12,982 bases of DNA from CAWKEY01 sp963848675. Its GTDB lineage: Bacteria > Pseudomonadota > Gammaproteobacteria > Methylococcales > Methylomonadaceae. Both the position numbers and the translations under genes were made by a program. The stretch covers positions 1 to 12,982 of the forward strand of contig CAWKEY010000075.1 of assembly GCA_963848675.1 (NCBI GenBank), given 5' to 3'. Below the pieces are notes generated by a model. That model had not been told where the DNA came from. It was given only the letters and a program-made list of their open reading frames with translations, and searched no databases. Positions 7,366-12,982 of this stretch are shown here, piece after piece. Every line of letters starts with the position of its first letter. The first letter of the stretch is position 1.

Positions 7366-8137
7366 TGCTTTCCAGCGCATGTTCGATACTTTCCCTCGCC
7401 AACTCGCCTAGCCGGCTTCTTTCATGTTTGTTTTCCCCTAGCCAGTTTGGGATAAGAGCCCCCTGGGCGGCAAAGTGCTCTACATGCACAACAGTAATTT
7501 TATTGTCAGTGTATGAAATGCCATCTTTTAGCCAACGCCACGCCCCTGGTCTGGCGTGTTGGTATAATTTGTATGCTTCTCTTACATAATTTTGTTTAGT
7601 ACCCATCCCAAACATGATGACTAATTTCGTTTGGGATGGAAGGTTTCCAAGAAAATTTGAAGCACATTGCTGCGATACGCGTTTTCCGAAATTTGTGGCA
7701 ACAAATTTATCTAGCATGCCTCCTCCTGAGCCTTTCCATTTTTTGTTTTTTACGTCATGCTGTTCAACTGTGCAACGAATGAACGAACTGAAGTGAAATC
7801 GACCATTTTTATCGGCAATCGCTTGGTCAACTAATATCTTGAGCGTGCTGTTGTCAGTTTTTTCCATTAAACCAACATGAGCGAGGATTTTCCCAACATT
7901 CAATCGGCTTCCTTTATAAGCGATTTCATCATGAGGCGTATTCGCCAAGGCGCCGGTTTGTGTCGGTCCTTTCGAAAAGCCAAGCACAACGATTTCAGCT
8001 TCGGGATTTCCCCAAGCGAGCGGATTGGCAGTGATACGCCAGTTGCCTTCGGTCTGTTTAGTCGTATCGAATGTTATTTGATTAGTATCGTAACAAGCAG
8101 AGCATTGCACTCGGCCATGTTTTGGTAAGCAATTCAT
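7361..8137 (-). CDS. Uracil-DNA-glycosylase-like protein with N-terminal Cys/His cluster
   Basis: 258 aa; no firm family name from memory. The N-terminus has Cys3, His7, Cys12 and Cys15, a spacing that could hold one zinc ion. The core resembles the uracil-DNA glycosylase superfamily: a first-strand motif EIVVLGFSKGPTQ (48-60), where the family has a GxNPG-like loop, an FHFSSFIRCTVE segment, LVIMFGMGTKQNYV, and a C-terminal VVHVEHFAAQG, where the family has its HPS motif. Several catalytic-type residues differ, so the fold may be kept and the chemistry changed. The start is supported by AGGA eight bases upstream; the stop of the preceding gene lies only eight bases before the ATG, so the two are co-translated. 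The last codons come from the flanking inverted repeat. It could be a nucleic-acid base-recognition or repair enzyme; the function is not established. Confidence 0.7.
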   Translation of the reverse strand: MNCLPKHGRVQCSACYDTNQITFDTTKQTEGNWRITANPLAWGNPEAEIVVLGFSKGPTQTGALANTPHDEIAYKGSRLNVGKILAHVGLMEKTDNSTLKILVDQAIADKNGRFHFSSFIRCTVEQHDVKNKKWKGSGGGMLDKFVATNFGKRVSQQCASNFLGNLPSQTKLVIMFGMGTKQNYVREAYKLYQHARPGAWRWLKDGISYTDNKITVVHVEHFAAQGALIPNWLGENKHERSRLGELARESIEHALEST

Positions 8138-8145
8138 TTTATTTC

Positions 8146-8484
8146 CTATCCTATGTAGCCGGCTTGTTTTCTTCTTTTTTCAACTTCGGCAATCAGTTTT
8201 TGGCTCATAGAAGCTTTCCTGACCGCATAGCCATTGCTTTGACCACCATTTCTGGGCCTCATTCGAACACGCCCTACGTCCTTGAAATCCCCTTGAGCGA
8301 TATGGTCGATGAATTTATCCAGTTCGATCAAATGATAATCTGCTTTATCTCCAGTCAGCGTGATTTCCAGGCCTTTCGCCACGGCACCTCGCTTGCTTTT
8401 TAAGTGGGGAAATATTTGTTTATTTTCTTTATTGATCACCCAAAGTTCGGTTAACAAGCCATCTTCAGTTATTTCTATAGCCAT
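8146..8484 (-). CDS. Unrecognised 112-aa protein, co-operonic with the glycosylase-like gene
   Basis: I do not recognise this family. The ATG at 8484 is preceded by GAGG at good spacing; an upstream ATG at 8538 lacks such a site. The protein begins MAIEITEDGLLTELWVINK, has an alternating strand pattern up to about residue 60, a DKFIDHIAQGDF helix, then RVRMRPRNGGQSNGYAVRK and a strongly basic C-terminal helix (QKLIAEVEKRRKQAGYIG). There is no signal peptide or membrane segment. The basic middle and tail suggest nucleic-acid or protein contact, which is inference. Its stop overlaps the ribosome-binding region of the next gene, so the two products are probably made in linked amounts and may act together. 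Confidence 0.7.
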   Translation of the reverse strand: MAIEITEDGLLTELWVINKENKQIFPHLKSKRGAVAKGLEITLTGDKADYHLIELDKFIDHIAQGDFKDVGRVRMRPRNGGQSNGYAVRKASMSQKLIAEVEKRRKQAGYIG

Positions 8485-8560
8485 TTTTGCCTCGATTATT
8501 AATTGTTTACTTTTTTGATTGTTCAGAAGTGTATTCAAAGAACATCATTACTTTTGCCGT

Positions 8561-8737
8561 TTAAAGCCTCAAAAAAACCTGAAGTTGGTCGCCAAGGTAG
8601 TAGTCAAAAAATTCGGTAATTTTCCCCAAAGCGATACCTATCACATCGTGTGTAAAGCTAATGATCACCATGGTCAGCATAGCAACATACAAAACAGCGC
8701 TTGAAATCCCCGTACACAACATCGTTATTAGCCTCAT
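8561..8737 (-). CDS. Very small predicted membrane protein (58 aa)
   Basis: No family recognised. The ATG at 8737 lies eight bases after a strong GAGGAG, which favours it over the in-frame GTG at 8746 that abuts the same site. Residues 4-28 (ITMLCTGISSAVLYVAMLTMVI plus ISF) form one long hydrophobic segment without charges, suited to span the membrane. It is followed by HDVIGIALGKITEFFDYYLGDQLQVFLRL, which is amphipathic and may be a second, weaker membrane-associated helix. It sits 19 bases after the DUF4258-like gene and 76 bases before the next gene of the same strand. Small membrane proteins in defence operons can be effectors, but nothing here shows that. The short length keeps confidence moderate. 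Confidence 0.5.
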   Translation of the reverse strand: MRLITMLCTGISSAVLYVAMLTMVIISFTHDVIGIALGKITEFFDYYLGDQLQVFLRL

Positions 8738-8756
8738 CTTGTCCACTCCTCAGTTG

Positions 8757-9026
8757 TTATTTGCGTTTGATGGATTCGTTTCTGTAGCCTGCGGTAATGA
8801 TCCTGCCATTACCGCCTCTGATCAGGTAAACGTGTTTCAACTTATCAATCTTGTCGCTAAGCCCCCCGGTATAACTGGCCAACTTTCTTAAACTGCGTTG
8901 ACTGAAGTAAATCAGCTCTGCGCCATCTTGAGGCTCAACAGAGCCAAATTGCTCCAACCAATCAATGAAAACTGGTGAAATCGCCCTCTGCTGCATCCTA
9001 ACCTGTACGTGTGTTGTTAAGTTCAT
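8757..9026 (-). CDS. DUF4258-like small protein (89 aa)
   Basis: The N-terminal segment MNLTTHVQVRMQQRAISPVFIDWL matches the His-x4-Arg-x3-Arg helix typical of DUF4258 proteins. It is followed by short strands (ELIYFSQRSLR, KHVYLIRGGNGRIITAGYR) that end in a basic tail. DUF4258 members are often found beside toxin-antitoxin or mobile-element genes and resemble small RelE/BrnT-like folds; their activity is mostly uncharacterised. The ATG at 9026 is preferred over the TTG at 9047 because the conserved region starts at once and GGGGGCGAG lies just upstream. It is the first gene of the minus-strand operon and faces the promoter region shared with the divergent plus-strand gene. It could be a toxin-like or regulatory protein; only the family resemblance is supported. 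Confidence 0.7.
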   Translation of the reverse strand: MNLTTHVQVRMQQRAISPVFIDWLEQFGSVEPQDGAELIYFSQRSLRKLASYTGGLSDKIDKLKHVYLIRGGNGRIITAGYRNESIKRK

Positions 9027-9063
9027 GTCTCGCCCCCAGTGGTCCAATCAAGAAAGTGAGTTC

Positions 9064-9072
9064 ATTCTAGCA
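9064..9072 (-). promoter_or_regulatory. Candidate extended -10 promoter for the minus-strand operon
   Basis: Read on the minus strand, the site is TGCTAGAAT, an extended -10 (TGnTANAAT) element placed about 38 bases from the ATG at 9026. No good -35 box lies upstream, as is allowed for extended -10 promoters. This is inferred from sequence only. Confidence 0.4.
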
Positions 9073-9136
9073 TGTTTTCGCATAAATGCTGTCTTATACA
9101 AAAATATATATTTCGGTGAAATTCTAAATAAAATTA

Positions 9137-9165
9137 TTGTTTACATTCCAAGGAAATCTTATAAC
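9137..9165 (+). promoter_or_regulatory. Candidate sigma-70 promoter for the 576-aa gene
   Basis: TTGTTT (9137-9142) and TATAAC (9160-9165) are separated by exactly 17 bases. This puts the transcript start near 9172, with AGAGGA at 9185-9190 just before the ATG at 9197. The layout decides against the in-frame start at 9137, which lies inside the promoter. A 12-base AT-only palindrome, AAATATATATTT, at 9102-9113 lies between this and the divergent promoter and could be an operator. Confidence 0.6.
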
Positions 9166-9196
9166 ATGGCGTCAAATAGATTTCAGAGGAAACAAC

Positions 9197-10927
9197 ATGA
9201 GCAACTCAACAATTGACCCCCTTTTAAAGAATCTTCAAATCGAGCTTGCTGAGCGCATTCTTTATCTAGCGGCTTTCATTGACAGCGCTTTTGGTATAGG
9301 TAACAGCGGCGTTGGAAGTCAGCTGCTTGAGTTAATGGGGGATAGCGGTGTCAGTGTGTATGGAGAAGAACCTGAGCGCATCGATATCAATAAGTATCGT
9401 ATCGGACGGGCGTTACCATTTTTTTACAATTACGCTTATCACGCACGCTGTATACAAGGGATACAAGGGATTGAATGGGATGATTGGGGGATTGATAATC
9501 TTGATCAAGTATTTTGGGAATTCCTGGAGTTAACCGATACTTACGGTGTTGTAACAAGCACTGGCAATATGCCAGACTGGGGAGCAACAAAGTCATCGGT
9601 GCGTGGTGAATCGATATGGCAGAGCTCACCATTATGGGAGATGATCAAGCTATGTGACGCAAGACATTCTTTGGATTTTGAGAAAAAAATCACGATTGCT
9701 GACATTGCGCTTTTAGCTAATATGAATGAGAAAAGCGTTAGAAATGCTCTGAGCACTGAAAGTGACAACAAATTGCATAGTGAAGATGGCGAAACTGTCA
9801 CGAATTCTGAAGCACTAATTTGGCTGTTAGACAGAAAAAGTGGCTTCAGGGAAACAACGTTTGTTTCATTTGATGGGGAACAATTGCCTGGAAGCCTTGG
9901 CTATATGGAAATAGCACCTTTTATAAAATCAAGATTAGAAAAGCTGTACGAGACTAATGAGACATCCTGGGTTGAGGAGTTTGAAAGACAACTGGGATAT
10001 ACCCGAGATCAAATTTGGTCAATTGTGGATGATGTAGAAAAACTACCCATAAAAGACACCCTACGTATAGCTAAGGCCATAAAAGTTGACCCTGTTTGGT
10101 TTACCGAACAAGTTTTTTCGGCTCTGTTCCCCCAACAAATGGAGCTTATCTTGTACAAAAACCAAATCGAGTATGAGATTGTTATAGATCAGCAAGAAAA
10201 GCCGTTTATCGAAGTCACATTGACTGAAAAAGGCATCAAAAACGGTTACATCGATATTCCCGAAAAATTCTCAGACTTCTTCCCCAAAGATTGTTTCGGC
10301 GACCGTGCAACTGGTAAGCAAGGAGTACCTATTGAGCTACGTTTTGGTACCGAGGTCAGGAGCTCCGATATGCGCGTCAAAAGTTCTATCACGATTAGCC
10401 CCAGAGCTCGTTTTGGCGGCTATTTTAATAAGGTTATCCAAGCAAAACCGGGCGATACACTTCAGATTATACGAAGCGATGACCGTATTTTCGAACTTAA
10501 ACACATTCCTAAGTGGACTTCAGAGAAGGCTATAATGCAATTAGAAAGCTTAGGTTTTAAGCCAACAAATGCTCGTACAGAAAAAAGTAAATCGGCAGGT
10601 TTTAGGATTGATCTGGAGAATAAAAGACATATTGCTATTTCCTGCGTAACGCAAAACATAGTGACAGGTTATATTAACCGCACATCAATTTCTGAACAGC
10701 AATACCCATCCGAAGGTATAGATGGTATTGAGGTAAAGGATGTTTACAAGAAGGGACATACAGGTATCAATGGAAATCCTGGGATAGCCGGTTCTGTTGT
10801 CAGATACAACCCATCTCTAGACCCATCGGCATATGATGTCATCAGAGTTCATATTGATGGCAGTGAAGCACTCAACAAGCTGTTAGCTTGGTATACAGGG
10901 CATTTGCAAAAAGCGAGTGTTACGTAA
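9197..10927 (+). CDS. Unrecognised 576-aa protein with two HTH-like segments and a beta-rich C-terminal half
   Basis: No named family comes to mind. The start at 9197 follows AGAGGA at the right spacing. Residues 1-160 are alpha-rich with many aromatics. Residues 165-190 (ITIADIALLANMNEKSVRNAL) are a clear helix-turn-helix-like unit, followed by a wing-like stretch ending ALIWLLDRKSGF. Residues 266-310 (LGYTRDQIWSIVDDVEKLPI...IAKAIKVDPVWF) look like a second, Xre-like helical DNA-binding unit. From about 320 to 465 the pattern is beta: YIDIPEKFSDFFP, IELRFGTEVRSSDMRVK, then RARFGGYFNKVI..KPGDTLQI (403-425), which recalls the B3/EcoRII-N-like DNA-binding barrels of some restriction enzymes. 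I see no nuclease or ATPase motif. The DUF262 gene follows after 115 bases on the same strand. It is probably the DNA-recognition partner or regulator; this is inference. Confidence 0.75.
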   Translation: MSNSTIDPLLKNLQIELAERILYLAAFIDSAFGIGNSGVGSQLLELMGDSGVSVYGEEPERIDINKYRIGRALPFFYNYAYHARCIQGIQGIEWDDWGIDNLDQVFWEFLELTDTYGVVTSTGNMPDWGATKSSVRGESIWQSSPLWEMIKLCDARHSLDFEKKITIADIALLANMNEKSVRNALSTESDNKLHSEDGETVTNSEALIWLLDRKSGFRETTFVSFDGEQLPGSLGYMEIAPFIKSRLEKLYETNETSWVEEFERQLGYTRDQIWSIVDDVEKLPIKDTLRIAKAIKVDPVWFTEQVFSALFPQQMELILYKNQIEYEIVIDQQEKPFIEVTLTEKGIKNGYIDIPEKFSDFFPKDCFGDRATGKQGVPIELRFGTEVRSSDMRVKSSITISPRARFGGYFNKVIQAKPGDTLQIIRSDDRIFELKHIPKWTSEKAIMQLESLGFKPTNARTEKSKSAGFRIDLENKRHIAISCVTQNIVTGYINRTSISEQQYPSEGIDGIEVKDVYKKGHTGINGNPGIAGSVVRYNPSLDPSAYDVIRVHIDGSEALNKLLAWYTGHLQKASVT

Positions 10928-11042
10928 AACCAAATCAAGTAATACCTCGTAGTGGCCTATTAAAAATATTTTTATCACGATTGATAGAAGAATGACGGAC
11001 CACAAATATCACTTCAGTAATAACCCAAATTAAGGAATATAA

Positions 11043-12839
11043 ATGGGCTACCAAACTACTACCATTGCCGGCACACTTAACCGCATCAACAAAGATTTAT
11101 TTATCCCAGCCATTCAACGTCCCTTTGTATGGACCCCAGATCAAATTACACGCTTATTCGATTCGCTGATGCGTGGTTATCCCCTCGGTGGGCTGATGTT
11201 TTGGGACTTACCGGAAGGTTGCCTAGATGACTGGGAAATTTATTACTTCATCAAATATTTCCGCCAAGGCTCAATTCATAATGATCGTGCCGATTTATTA
11301 CCTGATCATCGTGTAACGCTTGTGCTTGATGGTCAGCAGCGACTGACATCATTGCTTATTGGCTTGATGGGAACCTACAACATCAAACAAAAGCATAAAC
11401 GCAAAGCAACTGAAGATGCATGGGATGAGAAGGTCCTCTATATCGATTTATTTCATTCACCCGAACGAGATGAATACGATGAAGAGGATGATACAAGCCC
11501 AATAGCTGAGCATTATCGGTTTGAATTGTTTGATCGAGATATCAGGCCACATAATAAACTTGGCGAATTATGGTTCAAGGTGGGTCTGGTCATGGAAGCA
11601 AAAACTGATGTTCAACGGGATCAATTGGTTAAGTTGTGGGCAGATTCTAACCTAAGCGGGGATAATGCCGGTCGAGCCATTGCCACGGAAAATCTCAATA
11701 GGCTTTGGACATCGGTATGGCATGATCAAGCGATAACCTATTTTACGGAAACCAGTAATTCCTATGACCGAGTATTGGATATTTTTATTCGGGCAAACGA
11801 TGGCGGCACAAGACTAAGCCGAAGCGATTTGTTGATGTCGGTCATCACTCTACGCTGGGAAACATTTAATGCTCGTGAAGAGACCGAACTGCTAATTGAT
11901 GATCTCACGGATCTGTTGTCTCCAAAGCGGGTCATTTCACGGGAATTCATCTTGAGAACTTCGCTTTTCATAAATGACCTGGATTTTTCCATTAAAGTGA
12001 AAAATTTTGTGCCTAGCAACATCCGTTTACTGGAACAAAGTTGGGAACGCATCAAGAATGTGCTCAGATTTTCTGCCAAATTTCTTCATGAACATGGGTG
12101 CTATGGCGAGCAATTAAGTGGCATTAACGTACTTATGTTGGTCGCTTATTACGTACATAAAAGCAACATCGATGTGGAAAGCTTTTGGTTATCAGATGTA
12201 GATCAGCAGAAAATACGACGTTGGTTGATTATTATTAGCTTCCAAGGGATCTTGGGAACACAGACCAGTGCTACATTTGTCGCCTATCGAAATGCCATTC
12301 GCCAAGGATTACATGATGACATAAGTTTTCCCTTACAGGCTATTGCCACTGCATTAAATAAATTAGGTCGCCCTATACAATTTACTCCGGACGCAGTTGG
12401 ACGCTGGTGTAACATAAGTTTGGAGCATAAGCAGGCAGAATCTTTACTTTCTTTGCTTTATCCAGATAATCTGGCCAATCTACACCGTCGCATGTTGCCT
12501 TTGATTCGACCTTGTTTTTTTCTTCCAGAAGAACTCCGTCGCGTTGGGGTTAGTGATGCATTAGCTCCTATCGTGCAAAATTTTGATCAGCGATTGATTC
12601 TTGCCGTTGCGTTAAACAACAAAGAACAAGAATATTATTACGAAATGCCATTCGAACAATGGGCTCAGACTTTATCCCCAGATTTTGTGGAGTACCATTG
12701 CTTACCGAAAGATATAAATTTATATCGAATGGAGCAGTTACCAGAGTGGGTGAACGAGCGCAGAAAGCTATTGATGCCGCGGTTTTTAGGATTGCTTGAT
12801 GATTTACAGCTAAACAGTACTCTATTTAGCCGATCGTAA
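11043..12839 (+). CDS. DUF262 protein (GmrS-like N-terminus) with an eroded HNH region
   Basis: 598 aa. The N-terminus carries the DUF262 signature: FIPAIQRPFVW (20-30), ITRLFDSLMRGYPLGGLMFW, and VLDGQQRLTSLL with DGQQR at 96-100. In GmrSD-, SspE- and BrxU-type antiphage enzymes this domain has a ParB/Srx-like fold and uses NTP binding or hydrolysis to control a nuclease. The C-terminus aligns with the HNH-bearing (DUF1524-like) end of longer DUF262 proteins: it keeps the final EYHCLPKDINLY...WVNERRKLL block, but where HHIFP is expected it reads RPCFFLP (489-495), and the later Asn is not evident. Nuclease activity may therefore be lost or moved to a partner. AAGGA at 11032-11036 supports the start. 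The 115-base gap upstream has no terminator, so it is probably co-transcribed with the preceding gene. The family call is firm; the defence role is inferred. Confidence 0.88.
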   Translation: MGYQTTTIAGTLNRINKDLFIPAIQRPFVWTPDQITRLFDSLMRGYPLGGLMFWDLPEGCLDDWEIYYFIKYFRQGSIHNDRADLLPDHRVTLVLDGQQRLTSLLIGLMGTYNIKQKHKRKATEDAWDEKVLYIDLFHSPERDEYDEEDDTSPIAEHYRFELFDRDIRPHNKLGELWFKVGLVMEAKTDVQRDQLVKLWADSNLSGDNAGRAIATENLNRLWTSVWHDQAITYFTETSNSYDRVLDIFIRANDGGTRLSRSDLLMSVITLRWETFNAREETELLIDDLTDLLSPKRVISREFILRTSLFINDLDFSIKVKNFVPSNIRLLEQSWERIKNVLRFSAKFLHEHGCYGEQLSGINVLMLVAYYVHKSNIDVESFWLSDVDQQKIRRWLIIISFQGILGTQTSATFVAYRNAIRQGLHDDISFPLQAIATALNKLGRPIQFTPDAVGRWCNISLEHKQAESLLSLLYPDNLANLHRRMLPLIRPCFFLPEELRRVGVSDALAPIVQNFDQRLILAVALNNKEQEYYYEMPFEQWAQTLSPDFVEYHCLPKDINLYRMEQLPEWVNERRKLLMPRFLGLLDDLQLNSTLFSRS

Positions 12840-12982
12840 TTTAAAAAAGGAGTTGATTCAACAGAGCTGCCTGACTTCACTGATACGTATCAGCTTGAGA
12901 CCTAACGGTCAATGACTATCGAATGGCCGGTTTACAATGTTTTCCTCCTATTCGTTCGGGATTACAGACAGACCGGTTATGG
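12840..12982. repeat. Non-coding tail with a 14-bp palindrome and a repeat-like end
   Basis: CTGATACGTATCAG at 12880-12893 is a perfect palindrome just after the DUF262 gene; it is not followed by a T-tract. From about 12903 the sequence has repeat-like phrasing, with TGGCCGG (12924-12930), CGTTCGG (12953-12959) and CGGTTAT (12974-12980) in the same order as blocks at 7036-7097. The window ends inside this, so its extent is unknown. Confidence 0.45.

Noticed and set aside
8485..8704. Plus-strand frame 8519-8704 and the upstream ATG at 8538 for the 112-aa gene
   Set aside because: The former is antisense to the small membrane protein gene; the latter lacks the ribosome-binding site seen before 8484.
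9137..9196. Longer start for the 576-aa protein
   Set aside because: It would place the coding start within a good -35/-10 pair and lacks a Shine-Dalgarno site, whereas 9197 has AGAGGA.
12899..12982. Possible integron attC site (CCTAAC ... GGTTATGG)
   Set aside because: The left core is plausible, but the right end does not match GTTRRRY and the arms do not pair convincingly; no integrase is present.
1..12982. CRISPR arrays, tRNA and rRNA genes
   Set aside because: I saw no regularly spaced direct repeats with spacers and no cloverleaf or rRNA signature on either strand.

Overview
The window looks like accessory DNA from a gamma- or beta-proteobacterium with a mid-range G+C content. This is inferred from the style of the genes and from REP-like intergenic repeats; no housekeeping gene is present to fix the taxon. 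It reads as a mosaic of three blocks: a group II intron, a Tn3-family transposition module, and a divergent cassette of mostly unrecognised genes.

Block 1 (1-2823). A group II intron runs from about 15 to 2392. It has a recognisable 5' end, a perfect EBS1-IBS1 pairing, canonical domains V and VI, and a reverse transcriptase/maturase reading frame. The RT (YADD) and maturase regions look intact, but the C-terminal HNH endonuclease region is eroded and cut short by a stop. Only 14 bases of 5' exon are visible. From 2393 to 2823 I see no gene: there is an orphan terminator, a 26-base near-contiguous palindrome and a partial direct copy of one of its arms.

Block 2 (2824 to about 7025). A ParE-like toxin fragment on the minus strand has lost its N-terminus where transposon DNA begins. 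Next come a full-length Tn3-family transposase (minus strand, complete DDE triad), a three-part res region and a divergent serine resolvase. I could not identify the GGGG-type terminal inverted repeats, so the outer limits of the transposon are open. The genes of block 3 could be its passengers.

Block 3 (7279-12982). An imperfect inverted repeat supplies the last bases of a minus-strand operon. In order of transcription that operon encodes a DUF4258-like protein, a very small membrane protein, an unrecognised 112-residue protein, and a 258-residue protein with a Cys/His cluster and a uracil-DNA-glycosylase-like core. Across a 170-base promoter region, the plus strand carries a 576-residue protein (two helix-turn-helix-like segments and a beta-rich C-terminal half) followed by a 598-residue DUF262 protein with an intact DGQQR motif but an apparently lost C-terminal HNH motif.

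DUF262 proteins are familiar parts of antiphage nucleases (GmrSD, SspE, BrxU). The mobile setting, the nucleic-acid-enzyme-like partners and the divergent layout make block 3 a candidate uncharacterised defence or mobile-element-control cassette. That function is inference; no motif proves it.
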